Origin: CAVOGJ01 sp963700865
GTDB taxonomy: Bacteria; Planctomycetota; Planctomycetia; Pirellulales; Pirellulaceae
Reading direction: 5' to 3'
NCBI GenBank assembly: GCA_963700865.1
Contig: CAVOZC010000018.1
Location: forward strand, 1,426,001 to 1,490,000
DNA length: 64,000 nucleotides
Shown here: positions 11,001 to 19,894 of the stretch, piece by piece
How the letters are laid out: every line of letters begins with the position of its first letter
Position numbering within the stretch: the stretch's first letter is position 1
Notes under the pieces: generated by a model
Seen by the model: only the letters and a program-made list of their open reading frames with translations
What the model was told of the DNA's origin: nothing
Database searches by the model: none
Translations under genes and position numbers: made by a program

Positions 11001-11241
11001 TCAGCACACCGGTGGCTCCGTTGACCGCCGTTTCCAGCGGCACGGTTACCTGCTTCTCAACCTCTTCGGGAGCCAACCCGGGGCATTCGGTCACGATGGT
11101 GACTCGCGGTCGAGTCAGATCGGGCAGGACGTCAATCGGCAGCGAGGCAGCGATCATGCTGCCAAATACCATGACGGCCAGCGCCAGGCCGACGACCAGG
11201 AAGCGATACGTAAGCGCCAGGCGGATGAGGATGTTCAGCAC
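8068..11241 (-). CDS. Heavy-metal efflux RND transporter, CzcA/CusA type
   Basis: Inner-membrane proton/metal antiporter of a tripartite efflux pump, 1,057 aa, the usual length for the HME-RND class. It begins with a first membrane helix (LNILIRLALTYRFLVVGLAL) followed by the IDVLPDLTRPRV segment. In the fourth membrane helix it has GGLAVAMGELVDDAIVDVEN, the HME signature with paired Asp in the proton relay. The second half repeats the porter and membrane layout. It follows its adaptor gene by 14 bp, so both are probably cotranscribed. No outer-membrane CzcC/TolC gene is visible in the window. The metal (Co/Zn/Cd or Cu/Ag) cannot be fixed from the sequence, although the His-rich adaptor points to divalent cations. 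Confidence 0.92.
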   Translation of the reverse strand: MLNILIRLALTYRFLVVGLALAVMVFGSMIAASLPIDVLPDLTRPRVTIVTECPGLAPEEVEKQVTVPLETAVNGATGVLSVRSSSDIGLSVVNVEFDWQSDIYTARQIVQERITTVRGQLPLDVTPQLGPISSLLGQIMLIGMWSENDEVTPLDLRTTADWVVRKRLLTVSGVSQVITMGGGRKQFHVLADHHKMHQYQVELKDIESALAASNLNVSGGYLERDSREMLIRGIGRLTSLQDIGDVVVRPGERPVLLRQVAEIREAAQFKRGDSSVNGRPAVVLTIQKQPQADTRTVTTHIREVLNELRASLPPDMVLEVTYEQREFIDHSVRNVIEALRDGAILVVIVLFLFLLNFRTTFITLTAIPISLVITALVFRWCGMSINVMTLGGLAVAMGELVDDAIVDVENIFRRLRINAASENPRPAISVIYSASMEVRNAIIVSTVLVIIVFSPLFALTGMEGRLFTPLGIAYIVSILASTLVSVTVTPVLSSYLLPKAKATLNDDGFFVRGLKRLAAPVIRLSLHPSGLAGILAGVMICVIVSGWIMAHLGRDFLPPFDEGATQVNFLARPGTSLAASRRISQTADRAFADLLRTDENPTAPLLWFTCRTGRAEQDEHVMGVNVSEYVLTLNPECPLSREELIATLSDAVESIPGVEIEVEQPIAHLISHLLSGVQAQIAIKLFGDDLDTLRRKSRELEAAIVDVPGIAPPVVEQQQVTSQYQVEVRRDRLAEYGVSSQFVHDFVETALNGRVVTEVIQGECKFDLVLRFAEPYRVNIGALTRMPMELPDGRRVPLSALATVRVAGGPSAIERENGRRRMVVRVNTRGRDVGSAVEEIQRRVAAEVTLPPGYFLEYGGQFEAQQSAARRILLLSAVALIAVFMVLYSTYRSVSLVLQLLIAIPVAFVGGVFAMRITGQTMSVAAMVGFISLGGIAARNGLLLMSTYLDLIPEEGFSHDMILQGSLERLPPVLMTALTTGLALVPLVIGGNLPGKEILYPVATVILGGLTTSTLCEFLVRPGLFFAFGKDAALRHAERSRGIELEPDTSATMADVA

Positions 11242-11255
11242 GGGAAACCGCCAAT

Positions 11256-12708
11256 TTAGTGGTGATGATCGTGCGCCTGCCCGCCGCCCGCGGCGACTTT
11301 CATCGCCAAGTGCAATTGGTAGGCATTGTTGGTAACAATCCGATCGTCTCGATCGAACGCGGCTTCCGACAGGACAGCAAACTGATCCCCTTTGTGGAGT
11401 ACTCGGACCGGCACCGGCTGGAACTCAAGCAGTTCGTCACTTGGAGGATCGTGATCGGCATGATCGTGATCGGCATGATCGTGATTCCCCGCGGTAGCCG
11501 CATCGTGATGGTCATCGAGCTGGCGGAAGACAAACGACTCGGCCCCCTCCTCCACCAACGCCGACAGGGGGACCACGAGGACCTGTTGCCAGCTCTTGCT
11601 GGGGATCCGCACATGGACTCGCTGGCCTGGCCGGAACTGCCAGCCGACCGCCCCGTCCGGCCCCGCGGGCACGACCTCGTTTTGCAGTGGCAAGAAGAAA
11701 TGGAGCGATTGGGAGTCCTGTTCGATACTTGGCTCGATGTAGCTAATCCGCAGGTCGTCGCGTCGGATGACATGCTGATGGTCCGCAAATTGATCGTGGC
11801 CGATTTCGATGGCGATCGGTTGTTGTTCGTTCTGCAGCCGACGAATCATATCCAGGTCCGACTCGAAGGCGGTGGCGCGTACGAGCAGCCGAGCATAATT
11901 GGCGACCATACAGAGGGGCTGTCCGCGTTCGACGGCTTGACCGACGGTGACATCGAGTTGTTCGACGGTGTACAGGGCGGGCTCTTCCGCGGCCGCATCT
12001 TGCGTTTGCCTGCAAGGCTGGCTCCTTGGTCATGGTGACGGTTGCCGTGCGCATTAGCTTGCCGGATTCCAGCAGTTCCTGAATCGCCGCACGTGGGGCG
12101 CCGTACAGTTCCGCGGCTTCGGCATAGGCCCGCTGTTTCGCGAGCAACTGTTCGTGCTCGTAGGCCAGGTCTCGTAACCGCCGCCCGGCGACGGCTCCCA
12201 TGTCGGACAGGGGTTGCAGCCGTGCCAGCTCGCGATTGAGCACGGACATTTCGGCAACGGACTCCAGCAGGACTTTTTGGGTATCGGCCAGGCGGTTGTC
12301 GTTCAATTCGATTTGCATCAGCGGAGTGCGCTCGGCGACCCCTTGCCCCAGCGTGGCCTCGATGCTGGTGACGACGCCCGATACGGGGGCCGAAATAATG
12401 CGTCGTCCAACGCCTGGCAGGGGCACCAGCATCCCCGGTAGCATCACTTCCTCGGTATGATCGCTGAGCGAGATGCGGACCAACTGCAGATCAAGATTAG
12501 CCGCGGCCGCCGGTGAAATGGCCACATGTTCGACTTCCTCGTCGTGTTGGTCGTCGGTCGGCGAGGATGGAGTCTCCGACGTGGCGACCTCCTGGGCAAC
12601 CTCCGCGGGCTGAGTGGCCGCGAGCCAGTAGCCAAGCCCGACGCAGGTGACGCCAGCGAGGGTCAACAAGGTGGCTTGTATGAGTATTTGGGTACGCTTC
12701 ATCATCAT
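11256..12708 (-). CDS. RND efflux periplasmic adaptor (membrane fusion protein), His-rich, frameshift near 12008
   Basis: Periplasmic adaptor linking the RND pump to an outer-membrane channel. The upstream frame has an N-terminal membrane anchor (ILIQATLLTLAGVTCVGLGYW), a barrel-sandwich/lipoyl half-motif (ISAPVSGVVTSIEATLGQGV) and a long helical hairpin (about residues 130-230). After LQANA that frame degenerates, while the other frame reads QDAAAEEPALYTVEQLDVTVGQAV, so one base is lost or gained at about 12005-12012. The C-terminal part has the beta-barrel region plus a His/Asp-rich insert (HDHADHDHADHD) and ends in HDHHH, both likely metal-binding. The start offers three consecutive ATG codons (12708-12700) behind an AAGGA-type RBS. 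Confidence 0.85.
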
Positions 12709-12734
12709 CCTTGTCTGCGGGGCTGGCAGGCATT

Positions 12735-12757
12735 CCTCCGTTCACTTCAGTCGGAGG
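12735..12757. other. Hairpin in the leader of the RND adaptor gene
   Basis: CCTCCG and CGGAGG pair across an 11-base loop, 27-49 bp upstream of the adaptor start codons, so the structure would lie in the 5' untranslated mRNA. Partly complementary flanks (ggcagg / cttgcc) may extend it. The rest of 12709-13028 shows no gene. Its role is unknown. Confidence 0.3.
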
Positions 12758-12866
12758 TGGCTTGCCGCCTGGCCGAGTCATCACGGATCTGGGCGGGCAT
12801 CGTCTTACCGTTTCCCCTCCTGCTATTCTAAGGGGCATGGCCGTCCGCAAGCAGATCAATTTTCCC

Positions 12867-12896
12867 TTGAGTCTCCCATGGGGTAGACCCTATACT
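12867..12896 (+). promoter_or_regulatory. Candidate sigma-70-like promoter for cysD
   Basis: TTGAGT (12867-12872) and TATACT (12891-12896) are separated by 18 bp and lie about 130 bp before the cysD start. The spacer holds an imperfect dyad (GTCTCCCATGGGGTAGAC, 12871-12888), so a regulator could bind between the elements. The match is by eye only. Confidence 0.4.
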
Positions 12897-13028
12897 CACG
12901 AACTCGGCCGGTTGTGGTCGACTCTCGTCTCGTTCTGGACAGGTCGAAGCGGGCGATTTGAACCGCTCACAACGCAATGATTTACGGTGCACAGACTAGA
13001 TCACGGATACTGACACGACTGGGAGAAC

Positions 13029-13940
13029 ATGAGCGGTTACAACCTGACTCACCTGCAGCAGCTGGAAGCGGAGAGCATTCATATTATCCGGGAGGTCGCG
13101 GCGGAGTTCGAGAATCCGGTCATGCTGTATTCGATCGGGAAGGACTCGTCGGTCATGGTGCAGCTGGCCATGAAGGCCTTCTATCCGGGAAAACCCCCCT
13201 TTCCGCTGATGCATGTCGATACGACTTGGAAATTTCGAGAGATGATCGAATTTCGCGAGAACTATGCGCGGAAGGAACTGGGACTGGAAGTGTTCGTCAA
13301 TATCAACGAGGAAGCGCGGGCACAAGGCATTAATCCCTTCGATCACGGCAGCAAAAACTACACCAACATCATGAAAACCCAGTCCTTGCTGCAGGGATTG
13401 ACGAAGCACAAATTTGATGCGGCCTTCGGTGGGGCTCGGCGGGATGAGGAAAAATCGCGTGCGAAAGAGCGTGTCTATTCATTTCGCGATAAGAATCACC
13501 GCTGGGATCCGAAAAACCAGCGGCCGGAATTGTGGAATCTGTATAACGCCCGTGTCCATAAGGGCGAGAGCATTCGCGTCTTTCCTCTCTCGAACTGGAC
13601 GGAGTTGGACGTCTGGCAATACATTCACATCGAAAAGATTCCCATCGTGCCCCTCTATTTCGCCGCGGAGCGACCGGTTGTCGAGCGAGATGGAGTTCTC
13701 ATCATGGTCGACGATGAACGAATGCGCCTGCAGCCGGGTGAGAAACCTCAAATGCGGAAGGTACGATTTCGCACGCTCGGTTGCTATCCGCTCAGCGGGG
13801 CGGTCGAGTCCAACGCCACGACTTTGCCAGAAATCATTCAAGAAATGCTCCTGGCCACGACCTCGGAACGGCAAGGCCGCGTCATTGATTACGACGAAGC
13901 TGGCTCGATGGAAGAAAAAAAGAAGGAAGGCTACTTTTAG
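13029..13940 (+). CDS. cysD: Sulfate adenylyltransferase subunit 2 (CysD)
   Basis: Small catalytic subunit of ATP sulfurylase, which makes adenosine 5'-phosphosulfate from ATP and sulfate in assimilation. It is 303 aa, the normal CysD length, with the PP-loop SIGKDSSVM at residues 35-43, HVDTTWKFREMIEFR, the AAFGGARRDEEKSRAKER signature, PLSNWTELDVWQYI and the terminal RVIDYDEAGSMEEKKKEGYF. A GGGAGA RBS precedes the ATG by 6 bp. cysNC follows after 83 bp, as in most cysDN operons. Confidence 0.97.
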   Translation: MSGYNLTHLQQLEAESIHIIREVAAEFENPVMLYSIGKDSSVMVQLAMKAFYPGKPPFPLMHVDTTWKFREMIEFRENYARKELGLEVFVNINEEARAQGINPFDHGSKNYTNIMKTQSLLQGLTKHKFDAAFGGARRDEEKSRAKERVYSFRDKNHRWDPKNQRPELWNLYNARVHKGESIRVFPLSNWTELDVWQYIHIEKIPIVPLYFAAERPVVERDGVLIMVDDERMRLQPGEKPQMRKVRFRTLGCYPLSGAVESNATTLPEIIQEMLLATTSERQGRVIDYDEAGSMEEKKKEGYF

Positions 13941-14023
13941 TCGCCGGCCACCCCGTAACCGCGCGTCGTCGCTGTGTTGCGTCCGCCCACACCCTACGAA
14001 TTCACACTTGGCGAGTCTCCCAC

Positions 14024-15965
14024 GTGTCTCACAAATCTGACCTGATTGCCACCGACATCGATGCCTACCTGGCTCAACACGAACGCAAGGAACTGCTCAG
14101 GTTCTTGACCTGCGGCAGCGTCGATGACGGTAAGAGTACGCTCATCGGCCGCTTGCTCTACGATTCCAAGATGGTCTACGAGGATCAACTGGCGGCCGTG
14201 CGCAAGGATTCACTCATCCATGGAACAACGGGTGACGACTTTGACCCCGCCCTGCTGACCGATGGACTGAAGGCGGAACGAGAGCAGGGCATCACGATCG
14301 ATGTGGCTTACCGCTATTTTTCCACGGCCAAGCGGAAGTTCATCATTGCCGACACGCCGGGGCACGAACAATACACGCGGAATATGGCGACCGGCGCGTC
14401 GACGTGTGATCTGGCGATCATCCTGATCGACGCGCGGCATGGCGTGGTGACACAGACCAAACGCCACAGCTTCATTACGGCCCTGCTCGGCATCAAGCAT
14501 GTGATCGTGGCGATCAACAAGATGGATCTGGTCGACTACTCCGAAGAGGTGTATGAGAAAATCAAATCCGACTACACCGCGTTCGCGGCCAGAATGGGCG
14601 TGCCCGATATTCACTTCGTACCGATCTCCGCGCTGCTGGGAGACAATGTGGTTGATCCCAGCCAACATATGACCTGGTTCGAGGGCAGCACGCTCATGCA
14701 CATGCTCGAGAATGTGCATATCGCCTCGGACCGCAACTTGATCGACTTTCGTTTCCCCGTGCAGTTCGTGAATCGACCCAATCTGAACTTTCGCGGCTTT
14801 TGCGGGACGGTGGCCTCCGGGGTCGTCAAGAAAGGCGACGAGATCATGGTGCTGCCGTCGCGAAAGACATCACGCGTGAAATCGATCGTCGTCTATGAAG
14901 GAGAATTGGAAGAGGCCTTTGCGCCCCTGGCCGTGACCTTGACCCTGGAGGACGAAATCGACGTCAGCCGGGGTGATACGATTGTGCATAAGGGGAACAT
15001 CCCCACGGTCGCCAGCAAATTTGACGCCATGGTCGTCTGGATGGACGAAGACCCGATGGTGCCCGGCAAGCAGTACCTGATCAAACAATGCAACAAGACA
15101 TCCACGGGGACGGTTTCGACGTTGCGATATCGTATCGACGTGAACACACTCCACCGCCAGGATGCGCCGACGCTCAAGCTGAACGAAATCGGCCGCTGCC
15201 AGATTATCCGTGACTCAGCCGTTTATCTTCGACAGCTACCGGCGAAATCGCAGCACCGGGTCATTCATTGTCATCGATCGGCTGACGAACCACACCGTGG
15301 CCGCCGGCATGATTGTCGATCGCACGACCAGTGAAGGCGAGGCGGGGCATTGGGACGACGAACCATCGGCGGCGACGCTGAAAAAGTCTCAGGGAGTCGT
15401 CTCAGCCGAGGAGCGGATCGCTCGTTTCGGGCAACGCGCCTGCACCCTGTTATTGACCGGTTTGTCGGGAGCCGGCAAATCGACCACGGCCTACGCGCTG
15501 GAACGGGAACTGTTTACGCAGGGTCGAGCCATCACGGTACTCGACGGCGAGAATATGCGGCTAGGCATCAGCAAAGACCTCGGCTTTACCGCCGCCGATC
15601 GCTCGGAAAATCTTCGCCGCACCGCAGAGGTAGCCAAACTGGTCAACGATGCGGGCTTGATCTGCGTCTGCTCCTTGATGGCGCCGAGCGAAGAAGTTCG
15701 GCAACGGGCCGCCCAAGTTGTCGGTGCGGATCGGTTTCTCGTCGTGCATCTGTCGGCTCCCATAGAACTCTGCCGGGAGCGGGACAAGGAAGGACTGTAC
15801 GGGGCCGCCGATGCTGGTGACATTGCCGATTTCCCGGGCGTATCGGCGCCGTACGAACCGCCTACGCAACCCGACCTGGTACTCGATACCGCCGTGGAGA
15901 GTACCGACGATTGTGTCAGTAAGATCGTGCAGTTGCTGGAGCAGAAAAAGTTTCTCGATGGGTAG
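14024..15965 (+). CDS. cysNC: Bifunctional sulfate adenylyltransferase subunit 1 / APS kinase (CysNC fusion), frameshift near 15205
   Basis: The N-terminal part is the GTPase subunit of ATP sulfurylase, and the C-terminal part is adenylyl-sulfate kinase making PAPS. The first frame (GTG start at 14024) has P-loop GSVDDGKST (residues 31-39), DTPGHEQYTRNMATGAS and NKMDLV, and runs to NEIGRCQI; it then goes out of frame. The second frame resumes with TQPFIFDSYRRNRSTGSF, the standard end of CysN, and continues directly into the CysC P-loop GLSGAGKST and the kinase LDGENMRLGISKDLGF. One base is out at about 15200-15210. The joined gene is a fused CysNC, a common bacterial arrangement. The products feed the sulfite reductase encoded at 21552. 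Confidence 0.93.
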
Positions 15966-16034
15966 GCCCTTGAATTCGACGCGCGCTGCGGGTCTGATCA
16001 GGGGGCAGTCCACCTCCGACTCGCGAGCGCTACC

Positions 16035-17912
16035 ATGGCCGCTGGCAAGAACGTCCTGAATCAGTTTCTCTTGCATGTCTATCGCGGCGGCCAATTGGCT
16101 CATAGCGTGCGATTGAGCGAGCCGCTCGTGCTGGGACGCCGAAATCCGAGCGCCAGCGCCCAGGAGCCCGGGCCATTTGGTCGCTGTCGCATTGCGCAGG
16201 AGACCGATGCCGAATTGGTCGGACTGCAAAAGCTCGTGATCGCGGAACGGAATGAAACGCTCCTCTCACGGACCCAGGTACTTGTCGAATTGATTGGCGA
16301 GTCGCGGGTGCGGATCACCAACCTCAGCCGCAATGTGGGCTTGCTACTCAACGGCCAGCGGATTGCTGCCAAGGGGGAGCGGAGTCCCGACCCGCCCTGG
16401 CGGGAAGTCGATTTGGCCGCGGACCAGATCGTGACGCAAGTGGAGAAAGCGGACGTCTCCTTTCGCATCGAGATGGATGAATCCGTGATGGACGGAGCCA
16501 TCATGACCCTCGAGATGGCGACCCTCGCTCCGGGGCAGACGGGTGCTGGTTCGGTGGCGTTGGTCGATCTGCTGAAGCGGGATCGCGAAATCACGGCCGC
16601 GGAGCTGGCGAAATGGATGTTGAACTCGATGTCGGTGTTTCATAAAGGTGCAAACGCCTTGGAAATGCTGACCCACGCGACCGATTCGCTCGCCAAGGTG
16701 ATCGGCTTGGATTATGTGGCCGGACTGACCCTCGATGAAGATACCTGGAACATCCGGCACGAACATCAAGGTCAAGACAAATTGGCCTGCCCCAGCACTC
16801 GACTGTTGCGACGGATCGCCGAGGAAAAGCGGTCGTTTCGTTGTCTGCCCAAGGGATCGCAATCCCAGGCTGGCGTTGCCTCGGTCGTGGCGGCACCCAT
16901 CCTGTCATTGAACGGAGATGTGTTCGGCGCACTCTACGGAGACCGTCGTACGCCCGACGGACCGATTTCGGAACTGGAACAAATGGTGGTCGAACTTGTG
17001 GCGTCCGGAACGGCAAATGGAATTGCTCGCCTGGAGCAGCAGAAAGCCGCCATGCGTGCGCAAATTCAGTTCGAGGAATTCTTTGGCGCCACATTGGCAG
17101 AGGAACTCAAGAGCAATCCGAAGCTGCTGGAGGGCAAGGAGGCGGATGTCACCGTGCTTTTCTGCGATATCCGCGGTTTCAGTCGCATCAGCGAGCGGGT
17201 GGGGCCAGCCGGCACACTACGCTGGATCAATGATGTCCTCAACCAGATGTCGGAGTGCGTGGTGCAAACCGATGGCGTCCTGGTGGATTACGTGGGGGAC
17301 GAGCTGATGGCGATGTGGGGTGCCCCACACCCCCTGCCCGACCATGCGGCGCGAGCTTGCGCGGCGGCGTGCCAGATGCGGGCTCGACTGGACACGATCA
17401 ATCAACGGTGGGAACCCGAAGTCGGCGTCGCCACCGACGTGGCCATTGGTATCAACTCGGGCATCGCCATCGTCGGCAACACGGGTTCAGAACTCAAATT
17501 CAAGTACGGCCCGATGGGAACCACCGTGAATCTCGCCAGCCGCATCTGCAGCGCCACCAAGGTCATCAAGCGGCGACTGCTCATCACTGGTCATACGCAG
17601 CGTCGACTCGTCGATCCGGCGGACACGCGTAGACTGTGCACCGTCGAAGTGAACAATATCGGGGAACCGGTCGACGTTTTCGAAGTCGCCACCACCCGGG
17701 ATGAGGACTGGGATTGGCTGCGAGAGCAATACCAGTCATCGTTGGGCCACTTCGAACGGGGGGAATTCACGGCCGCTGTTGAGCAGCTGGGCAACGTGAT
17801 CAAACGTGTTCCGCACGACGATCCCTCGGTAAATTTGTTGCAGCGATCCGTTACGGCGCTGATGACGGGTCCAGCTGCGAAGCATCCGATATGGGTCCTG
17901 GCATCAAAGTGA
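16035..17912 (+). CDS. FHA-GAF-class III nucleotidyl cyclase
   Basis: Predicted soluble 625-aa signalling enzyme. The N-terminal region (about 20-125) looks like an FHA phosphothreonine-binding domain (VRITNLSRNVGLLLNGQRI). A GAF-like domain follows (about 190-335), then a class III cyclase domain (about 365-520) and a C-terminal helical tail. Both metal Asp residues are present (D378 in LFCDIRGF and D422 in YVGDELMA), as are the transition-state Asn499 and Arg503 (TVNLASR). At the base-recognition positions, Asp418 stands where adenylate cyclases have Lys, and Thr496 stands at the Asp/Thr position, Thr being normal for class IIIb. Substrate specificity is therefore uncertain. It starts 69 bp after cysNC on the same strand, with no clear functional link. 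Confidence 0.88.
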   Translation: MAAGKNVLNQFLLHVYRGGQLAHSVRLSEPLVLGRRNPSASAQEPGPFGRCRIAQETDAELVGLQKLVIAERNETLLSRTQVLVELIGESRVRITNLSRNVGLLLNGQRIAAKGERSPDPPWREVDLAADQIVTQVEKADVSFRIEMDESVMDGAIMTLEMATLAPGQTGAGSVALVDLLKRDREITAAELAKWMLNSMSVFHKGANALEMLTHATDSLAKVIGLDYVAGLTLDEDTWNIRHEHQGQDKLACPSTRLLRRIAEEKRSFRCLPKGSQSQAGVASVVAAPILSLNGDVFGALYGDRRTPDGPISELEQMVVELVASGTANGIARLEQQKAAMRAQIQFEEFFGATLAEELKSNPKLLEGKEADVTVLFCDIRGFSRISERVGPAGTLRWINDVLNQMSECVVQTDGVLVDYVGDELMAMWGAPHPLPDHAARACAAACQMRARLDTINQRWEPEVGVATDVAIGINSGIAIVGNTGSELKFKYGPMGTTVNLASRICSATKVIKRRLLITGHTQRRLVDPADTRRLCTVEVNNIGEPVDVFEVATTRDEDWDWLREQYQSSLGHFERGEFTAAVEQLGNVIKRVPHDDPSVNLLQRSVTALMTGPAAKHPIWVLASK

Positions 17913-17987
17913 GCGGCGACACAAGCAGCGACTGGGCGCACCGCCGAGCATCTGTTATGGTCCCGCGAAGAAGTTTATTCCATTCCG

Positions 17988-18020
17988 TATCGCGACAGTA
18001 TCGCGACAGTATCGCGACAG
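17988..18020. repeat. Three perfect 11-bp direct repeats
   Basis: TATCGCGACAG occurs three times without gaps (17988-17998, 17999-18009, 18010-18020). Each copy contains the palindrome TCGCGA. The block lies just upstream of the lipoprotein gene that starts at 18033 or 18054. It could be an operator-like site or simple slippage. Confidence 0.8.
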
Positions 18021-18032
18021 AAAGCCCACCGT

Positions 18033-18652
18033 ATGCATGGCTCGCCCACTCGAATGATCATTGGCTTTTGTCTTTTCCAGGTCGTGGTTGGCTGTAGCTC
18101 TCGGCCAGGCGCATCGAGCCTCCAAGGATCAATGCAAAGTCCGCCAGCGCCAAGGCCTTGGAACTATTCGACACGGACGCCGATGGGACAATCAGCGGCG
18201 CCGAGCTGGACCGGACGCCGGGTATCAAAGGGTCGCTTGCCCGCATCGATCAAGACGGGGATAAGAAGGTGTCTGCTGCGGAACTCGCTGCACGCATTGA
18301 GGAGTTGACGGGTTCGCGAGCAGGTGCCCTGCCTGCAACCTGCATGGTGATAATGTCTGGTCGGCCGCTGACAGGCGCGACCGTGATCTTCGAGCCGGAG
18401 CCATTTCTGGCGGAGGTCGTTTCGAAGGCCACCGGAACCACCGACGAATCAGGAATGGTAAGTCTGCAGTCGGAGGCCGTCGCCGGAGGAGCTCAAGTTG
18501 GCTTTTATCGAATTCGTATTTCGAAGAAACAAGGCGAGCGGGAAACCATTCCCAGCAAGTACAACGATGATACGACGTTGGGCGCGGAGATCTCCCGCGA
18601 GTCACCCGCCGTGACCACGACGATGGGCCTGGAAATCAAACTGATGCCTTGA
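18033..18652 (+). CDS. EF-hand lipoprotein with carboxypeptidase-regulatory-like domain, probable frameshift 18100-18135
   Basis: The first frame encodes a lipoprotein signal (MIIGFCLFQVVVGCSSRPG, lipobox VVGC, with ATG at 18033 or 18054). The second frame carries two EF-hand-like loops (DTDADGTISGAELD and DQDGDKKVSAAELA), then a beta domain with the pattern common in planctomycete lipoproteins: GRPLTGATVIFEP, TDESGMVSL, GFYRIRISK, IPSKYNDDTTLGAEI. The two frames meet between about 18100 and 18135, where one indel would join them; the second frame alone would need a TTG start at 18158 and would have no export signal. The likely role is a cell-envelope protein, calcium-binding if the EF loops are functional. 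The binding partner is unknown. Confidence 0.65.
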
Positions 18653-18683
18653 TGAGTCCCTGCATCAAGTGCGTCGGCGTCAC

Positions 18684-19736
18684 TTAGAGGTCGCCTAGGC
18701 TCGCGGGCAGCCCATCGCGTCGATTGCCGAGCCTCCGGTGAATCTCACGGTCGACCTCAAAGGTAACTTGATTCACCGAGTTGTCCCCCATCACCATGTT
18801 AAAGCCACTAGCATGGGCGCTTCCAAAGGCGAAATGGCCCAGTCTCCCCGGTGTATCGCGGGTAGGTTGATAACGATCTGACGGCGATTCGAAACGCGTG
18901 AGCCGGGTGTTATCCCATTCGAATCCCGTAAAGAGACTTTGGTTCTCGCCAAAGTCGTTGCCACGAAAACCAAGATACTCATCCGGATCGACGTGTTTCT
19001 CGCCAACGAGATACGTTTTCGAGAGCCCGTCTTTTACCTGGCGTGCCTTGACCTCGCTGCGATAAAACATCATGCCGCTGCAGTAAATGGCGTTGAGATT
19101 GGCAGGATTTGGCTCGTCCAATACGTCGGTCCAAGCAAAGTTTGGATCGTTCGCTTGCGTTAAGCTAGGGATTCTGAAAGGTGGATCGCCGGCACTCCAT
19201 CGTCCATCACCGCCGTTGGCCGCGTAATCCGATTTGGCCAGTCCCGGTAAGCCAATAATTCGCGGCGCGTTATATACCTGTCGCCAACTATGCGGATACG
19301 CGCCGGGAGCGCGACGAGATGGGCAATAAAAGCCTGACAGTGGCGTTGTGTGAAGCTGCTCCATCGCCTGCCGCTGAGCGGCCGAGTTAAATGCTTGACC
19401 CTTTCCCAATTCGCGCGTGGCCGTCTCTTCGACATAGGGTAGGACACTGTAGGCCCAACCGCCCGGTTGGGATTTGCCATAGCCTCGGTCCGGATCACCA
19501 GTCCACTCCTTGGACCAGCCACCGGTTGGGAAAAAGCCTTGTGCCTCCTCGTGGAGCAGGCAAGCCAATCCGATTTGCCTTAGCTGATTCACGCATTGAA
19601 TCCGCCTTGCCGCCTCGCGAGCTGAATTGACCGCGGGGAGTAACAAGGCTACCAAGATCCCAATGATGGCAATGACCACCAGTAACTCGACTAGCGTAAA
19701 CGCCGCTCGTTCGCTTCTAAACCGTTTGTTGGTCAT
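18684..19736 (-). CDS. DUF1559 prepilin-like protein
   Basis: Type IV pilin-like secreted protein of the DUF1559 family, which is greatly expanded in planctomycetes. From the ATG at 19736 it has a short basic leader (TNKRFRSERAA), a prepilin cleavage site before FTLVELLVVIAIIGILVALL and the classical N-terminal hydrophobic helix. The DUF1559 hallmarks SAREAARRIQCVNQLRQIGLA, GWAYSVLPYVEE and a terminal GHFAFGSAHASGFNMVMGD follow. The frame is open to an ATG at 19778, but the shorter leader fits prepilins better. Length is about 350 aa, usual for the family. It sits alone between a plus-strand lipoprotein and the pgpA-folD pair. Confidence 0.93.
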   Translation of the reverse strand: MTNKRFRSERAAFTLVELLVVIAIIGILVALLLPAVNSAREAARRIQCVNQLRQIGLACLLHEEAQGFFPTGGWSKEWTGDPDRGYGKSQPGGWAYSVLPYVEETATRELGKGQAFNSAAQRQAMEQLHTTPLSGFYCPSRRAPGAYPHSWRQVYNAPRIIGLPGLAKSDYAANGGDGRWSAGDPPFRIPSLTQANDPNFAWTDVLDEPNPANLNAIYCSGMMFYRSEVKARQVKDGLSKTYLVGEKHVDPDEYLGFRGNDFGENQSLFTGFEWDNTRLTRFESPSDRYQPTRDTPGRLGHFAFGSAHASGFNMVMGDNSVNQVTFEVDREIHRRLGNRRDGLPASLGDL

Positions 19737-19894
19737 TATGAAAGTGGACCTCAGATAACGCATCGGTGCGGAATTCATTGATGGCCTTGCCCACAGTGAT
19801 TCTAACTACTGGGAATCTGCGCGTAAACGGAGAGAGATCACGACGTTGCGAAAAAGGACGGCTGCGAGAAGCCCCGGCTTCTCTTTTTCAATCT

